From an uncultured Corynebacterium sp. (GTDB taxonomy: Bacteria > Actinomycetota > Actinomycetes > Mycobacteriales > Mycobacteriaceae): a stretch of 24,642 nucleotides of DNA. A program made the translations under genes and the position numbers. Location of the stretch: assembly GCA_946222625.1 (NCBI GenBank), contig CAMILJ010000011.1, positions 1-24,642 on the forward strand, given 5' to 3'. Shown here one piece after another: positions 1 through 7,479 of this stretch. Below the pieces are notes generated by a model, which was not told the origin of the DNA, ran no database searches, and saw nothing but the letters and a program-made list of their open reading frames with translations. The stretch's first letter is position 1. Every line of letters begins with the position of its first letter.

Positions 1-1
1 G

Positions 2-1336
2 CGCGACGGTGAGGTCTCTTGGTCGGAGCAGACCTACGCCCGGCTTATCGACGCCGAACCGGAGCAGCTCACTTCCCAATTCCGGGTCTCCAATTCCATG
101 CTGCTCAACGTGCTCGCCCGCCACGGCAACGGCTACGAACACCTCAAACACCTGCTGCGTACTAGCCACAACACGCGTGCGCGCCAGAACGAAGACATCT
201 TAACGGCGCTGAGCCTGTTTCGAGGGCTTCTCAATTCGGGCGTAGTTCAAAAATCCACCAAGGGTCTCGATATCTACGGCCGCCCTTACCACGTGGTGCG
301 GGAAATGCCGCGCGATTTCGCCTTGAATCAACCTTTAGGCCCCTTCGCACTGGCGGCTCTTACACTCCTAGATCCGGAATCGGACACCTATGCCCTCGAC
401 GTCATCTCCGTCTTCGAGGCGGTGCTCGATGATCCTCGCCAAGTCCTGATTGCTCAGCAAAAGCAACGCCGTGGCGAGGAGATCGCAGCGCTCAAAGCAG
501 ACGGGGTGGACTACACCGAGCGCATGGCCATCGTGGAGGACATCACGTGGCCGAAGCCGCTCGAGGAGCTCTTGGAGCAGGCCTACGACACGTTCTGCGA
601 AACCAATCCTTGGGCTAAGGAATTTGAGCTGCGGCCTAAGTCTGTAGTTCGCGACATGCTCGAGAGCGCCATGACCTTTTCCGACCTTGTCGCCACCTAC
701 GGACTCGCCCGCTCTGAAGGCGTCATCCTGCGCTACCTCACTGATGCTTGGCGCACGCTCAAACAGTCGATTCCGGCGGAATTCCTCACGGAAGAACTCG
801 AGGACATCATCGTCTGGCTAGGCGAGCTCATCCGGCAGGTGGATTCGTCGCTCGTCGACGAGTGGGCCGAAATGGCTGGCGAAGACTCCCCCATTTCCCA
901 GGCAGATTTGGACCGCGAATTGGCCTTCGGAGTTGAGGATCCCACCGCCTTGACGGCCAATCAACGTGCTTTTGGCATCATGGTGCGCAACTATTTTTTC
1001 CGGCTCGCGCAGCTTTTTGCCTTGGAGAAGGAAGAACGCTTGGCAGATTTGTTGGATTATTTGGAGGAGATCCCCGACTTTGGCCAAGCTCTCGATGACT
1101 ACTTCGATGACTACGATGACATCGATACTGGGCCAGCAGCACGGGGGCCGGAGTACTTTGTCCTGGACAAGGGCTCAGGGGCTCGTGGCGTTGGGGGTTC
1201 ACGGTCGTGGACCGTCCGGCAAATTCTCAAGGACCCAGAGGGGGATAACTCCTACCACATCGTTGGCACTGTAGATTTGGATGCCTCCGATGAGGCTGGC
1301 GAAGTCCGGTTGTCCGAACTACGCGTGGAATACTAG
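2..1336 (+). CDS. DEAD/DEAH-box helicase, C-terminal part with DUF3516 domain (5' truncated by window)
   Basis: The reading frame is open from base 2, so the gene begins outside the window; 444 residues are visible. The ATP-binding motifs would lie upstream and are not seen. The visible part resembles the DUF3516 region that follows the two RecA-like domains of a group of actinobacterial superfamily 2 helicases. It has an alpha-helical, acidic stretch rich in Trp/Leu/Glu (WPKPLEELLEQAYDTF, then RPKSVVRDMLESAMTFSDLV) and ends in a short beta-rich tail (YHIVGTVDLDASDEAGEVRL). Relatives are thought to act on RNA or DNA in the cytoplasm, but the precise role is not established. An internal ATG at base 98 is not the true start because coding sequence continues upstream. 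The family call comes from recalled similarity and is fairly secure; naming it HelY would go too far. Confidence 0.8.
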   Translation, partial: RDGEVSWSEQTYARLIDAEPEQLTSQFRVSNSMLLNVLARHGNGYEHLKHLLRTSHNTRARQNEDILTALSLFRGLLNSGVVQKSTKGLDIYGRPYHVVREMPRDFALNQPLGPFALAALTLLDPESDTYALDVISVFEAVLDDPRQVLIAQQKQRRGEEIAALKADGVDYTERMAIVEDITWPKPLEELLEQAYDTFCETNPWAKEFELRPKSVVRDMLESAMTFSDLVATYGLARSEGVILRYLTDAWRTLKQSIPAEFLTEELEDIIVWLGELIRQVDSSLVDEWAEMAGEDSPISQADLDRELAFGVEDPTALTANQRAFGIMVRNYFFRLAQLFALEKEERLADLLDYLEEIPDFGQALDDYFDDYDDIDTGPAARGPEYFVLDKGSGARGVGGSRSWTVRQILKDPEGDNSYHIVGTVDLDASDEAGEVRLSELRVEY

Positions 1337-1392
1337 GGAATTTTAATAGGCCCTTTCTTTGTTATTATTCTCCCTCGACCGCATATTATGCG

Positions 1393-1398
1393 TATGAT
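1393..1398 (+). promoter_or_regulatory. -10 box for leaderless transcript of the PfoR-like gene
   Basis: TATGAT ends 6 bases before the ATG at 1405. A start of transcription 6-7 bases downstream would fall on the A of the start codon, and there is no good Shine-Dalgarno sequence. This fits the leaderless transcripts common in Corynebacterium. A convincing -35 box is not seen. Confidence 0.5.
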
Positions 1399-1404
1399 TG
1401 GGGA

Positions 1405-2529
1405 ATGAACACACCACAGAAGGTAGACGAACGCCAGCTTTCCCCCATCCCTCACGCCAGCGCCGCGCCCGCGGCCGAGCATCTCACCCTCGGCACCTTC
1501 ACCATGAAGGTTCTCAACGGTATCTCGATCGCCGTCGTCGTGTCGCTCGTCCCGCAGGCCTTGCTCGGCGAGTTGGCCAAGGCGCTGCTCCCCTTCTGGT
1601 CCGGCGCGGCCACCGTTATAGCGCTGACAGGTCTAGCCGCCAGCCTTTTGCCGGTGATGATTGGTGTCCTCGTAGGCATCGAATTCAAGATGACACCGAT
1701 TCAGACCGCAGCCGTGGGCATCGCCTCCTTCTGCGGCTCTGGGGTGGCCACCGTCAATCCCGAAGGCGGCTTCTTCCTCAAAGGCACCGGGCTCGTCATC
1801 AACTCCGGATTAACCGCAGCCATGGCAGTTGGTTTGCTCCTCTTCATCGGCGATAGGCTCAAGAATTACTCCATCTTGTTGCTCTCCACCATTGTGACGC
1901 TCGTTGCCGGCAGCATCGGGTGGGTTATCACCTTCCCCATCGTCAAGGTCTTTACGCTTTGGCTTGGTGATCTCGTGAACGGTGCGACAACTTTGCAGCC
2001 GGTTCTCATGGGCATAGTCCTCGCTGTTCTTTTTGCAGTCATGATCGTCTCCCCAGTCTCCACCGTCGGTATTGCCACCGCGATCTTTATCGACGGAATC
2101 GCCTCTGGCACCGCCAACCTCGGGGCCGTTGCCGCAGGGTTCACGCTCCTCGTTGCCGGCTGGCGCGTCAACGGTTTCGCCACCTCCATCCTTCATGTTC
2201 TGGGCTCTCCTAAAGTGCAGATGGCCAACATGTTATCCAAGCCGGTCACCTTCCTTCCCGTTATTTGCTCCGCTGCAATCCTGGGCGCTGTTGGTGGTGC
2301 TCTAGGGATCTCGGGCACACCGATCTCTGCCGGTTTCGGAATTTCCGGCCTCATGGGCCCGCTGGCGGCCCTCAATTACGAAGGGTGGGGATGGAGCGCT
2401 GGCAACGTGATGATCATTACCTTCGTTTATGTTGTTCTTCCCCTCGCCCTTGCGCTGCTGTTTTGCTGGCTCTTTGAAAAGGTTCTGCACCTAACCAAAT
2501 CTGAATACTTTTCCCTCGATTTCAAGTAG
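1405..2529 (+). CDS. PfoR-like / PTS EIIC-type membrane protein (PTS_EIIC_2 family)
   Basis: This 374-residue integral membrane protein has about nine hydrophobic segments from residue 35 onward, with Gly/Pro-rich loops such as GFGISGLMGPLAALNYEGWGW near the C-terminus. It resembles the stand-alone EIIC-like family that includes PfoR, described as a regulator of perfringolysin O in Clostridium, usually about 340-380 residues. No EIIA or EIIB domain is fused or adjacent, so sugar phosphotransfer by this protein alone is doubtful. Its substrate is unknown and it may be a transporter of another kind. The start at 1405 is supported by a -10-like TATGAT at 1393-1398, which puts the transcript start at or next to the ATG. 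The first 30 residues (Pro/Ala-rich) look cytoplasmic. The next gene starts 28 bases after the stop. Confidence 0.75.
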   Translation: MNTPQKVDERQLSPIPHASAAPAAEHLTLGTFTMKVLNGISIAVVVSLVPQALLGELAKALLPFWSGAATVIALTGLAASLLPVMIGVLVGIEFKMTPIQTAAVGIASFCGSGVATVNPEGGFFLKGTGLVINSGLTAAMAVGLLLFIGDRLKNYSILLLSTIVTLVAGSIGWVITFPIVKVFTLWLGDLVNGATTLQPVLMGIVLAVLFAVMIVSPVSTVGIATAIFIDGIASGTANLGAVAAGFTLLVAGWRVNGFATSILHVLGSPKVQMANMLSKPVTFLPVICSAAILGAVGGALGISGTPISAGFGISGLMGPLAALNYEGWGWSAGNVMIITFVYVVLPLALALLFCWLFEKVLHLTKSEYFSLDFK

Positions 2530-2557
2530 TGACATGGGGAGTACAGTGGGCGCCACT

Positions 2558-2935
2558 ATGACTAACCCAAATTCCCCAGCCACCAGCATCCACCTTGCCG
2601 GCGTTCGTTTTGAGACACACGAGGACTCAGTCACTGTCTATTGGCTCCTCGGAGGCATGCCCCACCACCGTGACGTCGTCTTTAAGCTGCACACCCTCGA
2701 CCTTCAGCTCATCGCCCACTTCGAGCAATCCAACCTCAGCTCGATGGAGATCGCTTCATTTGGAGAAGACACGAGGGATGCACACCGCCCAGTTGATTAT
2801 CAATACAAGTACTCCCCCGAGGCACTCGCAATCACGCTGCCCACCGCCCACTTTGATTTAAAGGAGGAAGTCTTCACGATGGGCTTGTCAGTGGACGGCA
2901 TCCCCTGCGGCGAGTGGACCGGAACAATTACCTAA
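2558..2935 (+). CDS. Hypothetical protein, 125 aa, unrecognised
   Basis: I do not recognise this protein. It is a soluble-looking 125-residue polypeptide with no signal peptide or membrane segment. It has alternating polar/hydrophobic stretches suggesting a mainly beta fold (SVTVYWLLGGMPHHRDVVFK, ALAITLPTAHFDLKEEVF) and one Cys near the C-terminus. An in-frame ATG lies at 2534, but the ATG at 2558 is preferred because a -10-like TACAGT at 2542-2547 lies between the two. That would make the upstream ATG part of the promoter and the transcript leaderless or nearly so. It follows the PfoR-like gene by 28 bases in the same direction, so co-transcription is also possible. Codon usage looks like that of its neighbours, which supports a real gene. 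No function is proposed. Confidence 0.6.
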   Translation: MTNPNSPATSIHLAGVRFETHEDSVTVYWLLGGMPHHRDVVFKLHTLDLQLIAHFEQSNLSSMEIASFGEDTRDAHRPVDYQYKYSPEALAITLPTAHFDLKEEVFTMGLSVDGIPCGEWTGTIT

Positions 2936-2972
2936 GCCTTCACTCCCTACACACAGCGAAGCCTATACACGC

Positions 2973-3001
2973 TTTACAGGACTCTGACCAGCAACGATAC
3001 T
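2973..3001 (+). promoter_or_regulatory. Promoter of the VIT/CCC1-family transporter gene
   Basis: TTTACA at 2973-2978 and GATACT at 2996-3001 are separated by exactly 17 bases, a good sigma-A type pair. Transcription would start near 3007. This leaves a leader of about 33 bases carrying AAGGAG before the ATG at 3040, and it argues against the in-frame ATG at 3007, which would coincide with the transcript start. Confidence 0.65.
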
Positions 3002-3039
3002 AGAGCATGAGCGGTTCTCTAGGATCCAAGGAGCTGGAA

Positions 3040-3750
3040 ATGTCACACCATGTCAATGAGCCCCATGGCGATTCACACAACGCGCGGCTAAATTCCCTTC
3101 GGGCGGGAGTTCTCGGCGCCAATGACGGCATTGTCTCCGTCGCTGCACTTCTGCTCGGCGTCGTGGGATCGGGGGCGTCGGCAAGCGCTATTCTCACCGC
3201 TGGCTTGGCCGCAACCGTATCGGGCGCCGCGTCGATGGCGCTGGGAGAATATGTCTCGGTGTCAGCGCAACGTGACTCAGAACGGATGATGATAGACAAA
3301 GAGACCCGCGAGCTGGCAGAGCTCCCTGAGCAAGAACACGCCGAACTCGTATCCATGCTGGCTGACTACGGCATGGACACCACTACCGCAGACACCGCCG
3401 CACATGAGATCGCCGCCAAAGATAGGCTCTTGGAGGCACACCTTCGGCTAGAAATGGGTATCGATGGTGAGGATCTGACGAACCCTTGGCACGCCGCTTT
3501 CTGGTCGGCAGTATCTTTCCTTGCAGGTGCAGCGCTGCCCCTCCTGTCAATCTTTATAACCCCGATGAGCATGGCCGCGGCAGTCGTAGCCGTGGTCACT
3601 CTCATTGCCTTGGCGATTACGGGCTACGTGTCGGCTCGCCTCGCCGGTACCAATGCTGCGCGTTCCGTCTTCCGCCTCGTCATTGGTGGAGCGCTCGGAT
3701 TAGCTATTACGTATGGTATCGGCGTTGCCTTCGGCGGGGTCATCGGCTAA
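3040..3750 (+). CDS. VIT1/CCC1-family (ferrous iron/manganese) transporter
   Basis: This is a 236-residue membrane protein of the vacuolar iron transporter family, whose members export or sequester Fe(II) or Mn(II) across membranes. Family hallmarks seen are RAGVLGANDGIVSVAALLLG in the first membrane segment and SGAASMALGEYVSVSAQRD at the end of the second. A central hydrophilic, Glu-rich region (TRELAELPEQEHAELV and following, roughly residues 90-145) may be the metal-binding cytosolic helical domain of the family. Three hydrophobic segments follow, giving five in all. The start at 3040 is chosen because AAGGAG sits 6 bases upstream; an in-frame ATG at 3007 would add 11 residues. It converges on ahpD, with a shared hairpin between. 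Metal preference cannot be read from the sequence. Confidence 0.82.
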   Translation: MSHHVNEPHGDSHNARLNSLRAGVLGANDGIVSVAALLLGVVGSGASASAILTAGLAATVSGAASMALGEYVSVSAQRDSERMMIDKETRELAELPEQEHAELVSMLADYGMDTTTADTAAHEIAAKDRLLEAHLRLEMGIDGEDLTNPWHAAFWSAVSFLAGAALPLLSIFITPMSMAAAVVAVVTLIALAITGYVSARLAGTNAARSVFRLVIGGALGLAITYGIGVAFGGVIG

Positions 3751-3781
3751 AAGGCCGCAATCTACCCAGCCCTTTGGGGCA

Positions 3782-3824
3782 CAAAAAGTCCCACTCCCCT
3801 GCACATAGTCACGGGAGTGGGACT
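3782..3824 (-). terminator. Terminator between the VIT-family gene and ahpD
   Basis: A perfect 12-base inverted repeat, AGTCCCACTCCC at 3787-3798 and GGGAGTGGGACT at 3813-3824, has a 14-base loop. On the minus strand the stem is followed directly by a T tract (the A run at 3783-3787 on plus), so it is a canonical intrinsic terminator for ahpC-ahpD. On the plus strand there is only CTCTAT after the stem, so it is weaker for the convergent transporter gene. Confidence 0.8.
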
Positions 3825-3858
3825 CTCTATCGTATGCCTAGGAAGGCATGCTGTTTAT

Positions 3859-4392
3859 CTACTCAGCGGAACGCACGGCCTCAGCCTGCAGCGCCTGCGC
3901 CACAGCCTGAACAACGCCTGCGACCTTGACGCCTTCCCAAATCTGCTCCTTGGTCAGGCCCTCCTCCAACAGAGTGTTGGCGTGCGCAGTCAGGCAGTGC
4001 TCGCAGCCATTGATAGCAGAGACAACGGTGCTCCACAGCTCAAACGTTGCCTTGTCTACGCCAGGCTTAGCAATGATGTTCATGCGCAGACCGAACTTGA
4101 CCTGAGCGAAATCATCGCCCAACCAGCTCTTTGCGCGGTAGGCCACGTTATTCATAGCCATCACCGTGGCGGAGCCGAGAGCTGCGTCAACTGCCTCTTC
4201 GCTGAGGTGCTCGCGGGCTTCCTCAAGAATCTCCGACAGGACCAGATCATTACGGGTGGCAGCCGCAGCAGCGACCAAGCTGCCCCACAGCTGCTCCTCA
4301 TTCAGCTCGGTGGTACGCGTCAGCGTACCGATGTTGAGCTTTTGATCCTTGGCATACGCCGGAAGTGCGGACTTCAGGTTGTCGATGGACAC
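3859..4392 (-). CDS. ahpD: AhpD, alkyl hydroperoxidase / AhpC-reducing protein
   Basis: This 177-residue protein matches the AhpD family in length and motifs. The active-site motif CEHCLTAH places Cys130, His132, Cys133 and His137, with Glu118 upstream. These are the same residues at the same positions as the catalytic set described for Mycobacterium tuberculosis AhpD. In that pathway AhpD passes electrons from the dihydrolipoamide system to oxidised AhpC and also has weak peroxidase activity. The start is GTG at 4392, with AAGGAG 7 bases upstream. It lies 43 bases behind ahpC in the same direction, so the two are very probably one operon, ended by the hairpin at 3782-3824. Confidence 0.93.
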   Translation of the reverse strand: MSIDNLKSALPAYAKDQKLNIGTLTRTTELNEEQLWGSLVAAAAATRNDLVLSEILEEAREHLSEEAVDAALGSATVMAMNNVAYRAKSWLGDDFAQVKFGLRMNIIAKPGVDKATFELWSTVVSAINGCEHCLTAHANTLLEEGLTKEQIWEGVKVAGVVQAVAQALQAEAVRSAE

Positions 4393-4435
4393 TGAGTAAC
4401 TCCTTTAAGGTTGGGCGGTTGTGCTTAGCGGTGAT

Positions 4436-5029
4436 TTACAGTGCGGACTGAACGACCTCGAGCTTGTCGATGTTCTTCGTCGGATCATTAGCCTCCCAGT
4501 TGCAGGCACAGACCTCTTCGGACTGCAGCGCATCCAGCACACGCAGAACCTCATCTACGTTGCGGCCGACAGCATCCGGGGTCACGGACACGAACTGGAT
4601 AACACCGTCCGGGTCAATGATGAAGGTAGCGCGGTCGGCAACGCCGTCAGCATTCTCCACACCGAGGGCGCGGATGAGGTCGTGGCGAATATCAGAGAAC
4701 ATCGGGAACGGGACTTCCTTCAGCTCCGGGTGGGTTGCACGCCAGTTGAAGTGCGCGAACTCGTTGTCGGTGGAGCCGCCGAGGATCTGGGTATCGCGGT
4801 CCTGGAATTCCTCATCCAGCTTGCCGAAGGCTGCGATCTCAGTCGGGCACACAAAGGTGAAGTCCTTCGGGTAGAAGAACACCACCTTCCACATCCCCTG
4901 GTACTTGTCCAAAGACACCTGCTCGAAGTAATCCTCCGGCTGGTTAGCGTTGACGTCGTGGAGGTCGCCGCCCTTCAGCGCAGTCAGTTCGAACTCTGGG
5001 AACTTCTCACCAACGGTCAAGATAGGCAT
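4436..5029 (-). CDS. ahpC: AhpC, alkyl hydroperoxide reductase peroxiredoxin
   Basis: This 197-residue typical 2-Cys peroxiredoxin reduces H2O2, organic peroxides and peroxynitrite in the cytoplasm. The peroxidatic Cys61 lies in FYPKDFTFVCPTE. Cys174 and Cys176 (EEVCACNW) are the resolving region, with the same numbering as the three cysteines of M. tuberculosis AhpC. This implies the mycobacterial AhpD-dependent cycle, and ahpD is indeed the next gene. The open frame reaches back to 5068, but the ATG at 5029 is chosen because GAAGGAG lies about 11 bases upstream and the protein then starts at the family-typical MPILTVGEKFPEF. It is divergent from oxyR, so OxyR control is expected. Confidence 0.95.
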   Translation of the reverse strand: MPILTVGEKFPEFELTALKGGDLHDVNANQPEDYFEQVSLDKYQGMWKVVFFYPKDFTFVCPTEIAAFGKLDEEFQDRDTQILGGSTDNEFAHFNWRATHPELKEVPFPMFSDIRHDLIRALGVENADGVADRATFIIDPDGVIQFVSVTPDAVGRNVDEVLRVLDALQSEEVCACNWEANDPTKNIDKLEVVQSAL

Positions 5030-5137
5030 AGAAGATTCAACTCCTTCAATAGTCACAACAATGCACAAAAGTGATGCAAGTCTCTACGACCGCACACCGT
5101 TTTGCCTTTTAGCTGGTACGCAGCCGCTCGCCTGTTA

Positions 5138-5166
5138 AGTATGCCACGAAGCCCTTCGCACGTCAA
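5138..5166 (-). promoter_or_regulatory. ahpC promoter (TTGACG - 17 - TGG-CATACT)
   Basis: On the minus strand TTGACG (5166-5161) and CATACT (5143-5138) are spaced by 17 bases, with an extended -10 TGG just before the -10 box. Transcription would start near 5131, giving a leader of about 100 bases to ahpC. The spacer carries a perfect 5-base-arm inverted repeat, CGAAG/CTTCG at 5147-5158. Confidence 0.7.
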
Positions 5167-5179
5167 TAGGCCTGACGAA

Positions 5180-5200
5180 TTAGAGATGTTAGAGTTATAG
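5180..5200. promoter_or_regulatory. Candidate OxyR-site region and oxyR -10 box
   Basis: TTAGAG occurs at 5180-5185 and again at 5189-5194, followed by TTATAG at 5195-5200. This AT-rich stretch lies upstream of the ahpC -35 box and at the oxyR start, where an OxyR tetramer could both activate ahpC and repress oxyR. TAGAGT at 5190-5195 ends 7 bases before the oxyR ATG and fits a leaderless oxyR transcript. OxyR binding here is inference from position and repeats only. Confidence 0.4.
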
Positions 5201-5202
5201 GC

Positions 5203-6162
5203 ATGAGCAATAAGGAGTATCGCCCAACCCTCGCCCAGTTGCGCACCTTCGTCACGATTGCGGAGAACAAACACTTTGGAACCGCGGCCGCCAAACTCGA
5301 TATCTCCCAGCCTTCACTGTCCCAAGCGCTCGTTGCCCTTGAACAAGGCTTGGGAGTACAGCTCATTGAGCGCTCTACCCGCAAGGTCATCGTGACATCC
5401 ACCGGCGAGGCGCTCCTTCCCTACGCCAAAGCGGCACTCGAAGCGTCCGATGCCTTCCTCAGCCAAGCCCGCGGCGCAAGCGGTACGTTAACTGGTCCTC
5501 TCACCATCGGAATCATCCCCACCATCGCGCCGTATATCTTGCCGGGGCTGCTGCAGTCCATCGGTGAAACCTACCCTGATCTGGAGCCACGCTTCGTCGA
5601 GGAGCAGACCCAACACCTGTTAGACAAGCTGCGCGAGGGCAGCTTAGACCTCGCCGTGGCCGCACTGCCCACCGAGGCCACCGGGATGGTCGAGACTCCT
5701 CTCTATAGCGAATCCTTTACTGTCGTAACACCGGCAGGGCACCCGCTCGCGGGACGCAAGGACCTCACACTCGAAGAGCTCGCAAAGCTCGACTTGCTAC
5801 TGCTTGACGACGGCCACTGCCTCCGCGACCAAGTCCTCGACCTGTGCCGTCGCGCCAAGGTGAACCCCTCCGAAGCCACCAATGCCGTCACCCGAGCATC
5901 ATCGCTGACCACGATCCTGCAGCTCGTCATGGGGAATCTAGGCACTACTCTTGTCCCTGAGTCAGCGATCGCAACGGAATGCCAAAACCCTCAGCTTGCG
6001 GTCTCCCATTTCGCCCCCACGGTAACGGCGGAGCGCCAAGTTGGACTCGTTTTTCGATCGTCTGCTGCCCGCGCCGATGAGTTTCGCGCCTTTGGCTCTT
6101 TGGTCACCGCCGCCTTCCAGGACGCTGTGGAACGCTCCCGCGCGCTCTTCCCTGCCTCGTGA
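5203..6162 (+). CDS. oxyR: OxyR, LysR-family peroxide-sensing regulator
   Basis: This 319-residue LysR-type regulator has an N-terminal winged helix-turn-helix (roughly residues 8-66, with FGTAAAKLDISQPSLSQALV as the recognition region). Its substrate-binding-like domain contains the OxyR signature GHCLRDQVLDLC. Cys206 and Cys215 correspond to the redox pair of Escherichia coli OxyR (Cys199/Cys208), which forms a disulfide with peroxide. In corynebacteria OxyR is known mainly as a repressor of catalase, dps and related genes. It is divergent from ahpC-ahpD, the usual arrangement in actinobacteria. The ATG at 5203 has a -10-like TAGAGT 7 bases upstream and no upstream ribosome site, so the transcript is probably leaderless. 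Confidence 0.95.
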   Translation: MSNKEYRPTLAQLRTFVTIAENKHFGTAAAKLDISQPSLSQALVALEQGLGVQLIERSTRKVIVTSTGEALLPYAKAALEASDAFLSQARGASGTLTGPLTIGIIPTIAPYILPGLLQSIGETYPDLEPRFVEEQTQHLLDKLREGSLDLAVAALPTEATGMVETPLYSESFTVVTPAGHPLAGRKDLTLEELAKLDLLLLDDGHCLRDQVLDLCRRAKVNPSEATNAVTRASSLTTILQLVMGNLGTTLVPESAIATECQNPQLAVSHFAPTVTAERQVGLVFRSSAARADEFRAFGSLVTAAFQDAVERSRALFPAS

Positions 6163-6197
6163 TTCAAGCCCCCCCAATTCTGATGGCATTAAAACGA

Positions 6198-6281
6198 CAA
6201 CGCCGCCCTTGGCTTAGCTCTTTTAGTCCGACGCACCTCGATAGGCGGTGACTAAACAAGAGCAAAGCTTAGGCGGCGTTG
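6198..6281. terminator. Long imperfect hairpin between oxyR and the convergent membrane-protein gene
   Basis: Arms at 6198-6228 and 6250-6281 pair over about 30 positions with small mismatches. The base is perfect (CAACGCCGCC against GGCGGCGTTG) and the top is perfect (TTTAGTC against GACTAAA), with a 21-base loop. It lies between two convergent genes, so a bidirectional transcription stop is the simplest role. A clear T tract follows on neither strand (only TTTT on minus, a few bases beyond the stem). A 10-base palindrome GGCTTAAGCC at 6294-6303 follows directly. Confidence 0.5.
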
Positions 6282-6303
6282 CGCTATAGGTTTGGCTTAA
6301 GCC

Positions 6304-7371
6304 TTAAGCTGCGGGAGCATAGCGTCCCTGGCACTGGCGGCACAGGTGCGCTGTCGCCAGCTGGAGCGCCGGCGCGATGATGATGAGCGCCAACCCCAGG
6401 GTGATGAGGGACGCGAAGCCCAAGAGGCCAGATAGGACAATAAACAGCAAAATGTGGCTGTAGTTTTCCTTGCCCAGCTTGAGTCCCTGGGAGAAAGCCT
6501 CGCCGATCGAGGAGGTATCGGCTGCCAACCAGGGCATGAGGGTAAAGAAGGGCTGAATAAACAGCGCAATCAGCATCACCACAAGGAGTCCACCAAAGAT
6601 GGAGCCAACGAGCGCGAAAACATCACTCTCGCTGAGCTGCTCCGGATTCTGCAGATCCGTCGCAGAGACTCCGCCCAGGCCGACAACGAACAGAACGACG
6701 ACCACGATGACGATGGCAATCGCGGCAAGTACACCCAAGACAAGGTTTACTACCAGCGGCGGGACCCAGCGAACCCCCTGGAATAGGGTCCCCCATGTGG
6801 GGCTCGGCTTGTCGATTTCACGGTAGGCCAAACGATAAACAACCAGAGATACAACAAAGGACAGGATGGACACTAGGAAGGAGAAGAGGTCCAACATAAC
6901 GGAGGTCTCCGCCCCATCGGCGCTCTGCGCACCAACGCTGATTCCAATTTGTGGGACAAACTGAATAGCTAACACGACGACGGCGCCTAACACCCACAAA
7001 AGTGCGTTGCCAAGCGCGGCCTTGAATCCCCATTTGATCGCTTCGATAGCGCTGACTGGGCCCGTATAGGCCGGGCCGGCTCCTGGGCCGGGGCCCTCAT
7101 AACCGGAGCTACTTCCATAGCTTGCACCCGCATAACCCGGCTGGCCAGCATCGTACCCACTATAGGACTGAGCACCATAAGCTCCGCCGCCATAGTTGCC
7201 ATAGTTGCCGGATTGGCCGAAACCAGCCTGGTCTTCAGGGTGGCTGGTGGGCTCATACTTGGGAAGTCCACCATTGTTTCCGGAAGAATTGCTGGGGCCG
7301 TTCTGCGGGTTGCTTCCGAACCCTCCGTTGGAGCCGTTGCCCTCCGGATTCGAGCCAAAAGGATTAGTCAT
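6304..7371 (-). CDS. Multi-pass membrane protein with Gly/Asn/Tyr-rich N-terminus
   Basis: I recognise no named family for this 355-residue protein. Residues 1-105 are low complexity, dominated by Gly, Asn, Ser, Tyr and Pro, with repeats such as GNYGNYGGGAYG and no signal peptide. Residues 110-340 hold about five hydrophobic segments (near 122-146, 158-180, 205-232, 255-280 and 306-340). The C-terminus is a short tail HLCRQCQGRYAPAA with a CxxC that could bind metal or form a disulfide. The architecture resembles actinobacterial integral membrane proteins with glycine-rich cytoplasmic leaders placed next to core genes. The start at 7371 has AAGAAGG about 10 bases upstream. It is divergent from hrpA across 108 bases and convergent with oxyR. 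Confidence 0.8.
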   Translation of the reverse strand: MTNPFGSNPEGNGSNGGFGSNPQNGPSNSSGNNGGLPKYEPTSHPEDQAGFGQSGNYGNYGGGAYGAQSYSGYDAGQPGYAGASYGSSSGYEGPGPGAGPAYTGPVSAIEAIKWGFKAALGNALLWVLGAVVVLAIQFVPQIGISVGAQSADGAETSVMLDLFSFLVSILSFVVSLVVYRLAYREIDKPSPTWGTLFQGVRWVPPLVVNLVLGVLAAIAIVIVVVVLFVVGLGGVSATDLQNPEQLSESDVFALVGSIFGGLLVVMLIALFIQPFFTLMPWLAADTSSIGEAFSQGLKLGKENYSHILLFIVLSGLLGFASLITLGLALIIIAPALQLATAHLCRQCQGRYAPAA

Positions 7372-7479
7372 TGATTGTGCCCTTCTTTAATCATTGTTCA
7401 CACAGTCACCACGAGGGTACCAATTTCTCTACCTGGACCTGTGACCGAATAGCCTTCCGAGTAGACTTTTAGGTCAACT

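Noticed and set aside
4421..5074. 217-codon open frame on the plus strand
   Set aside because: It mirrors ahpC codon by codon on the opposite strand; AhpC is certain from its cysteines.
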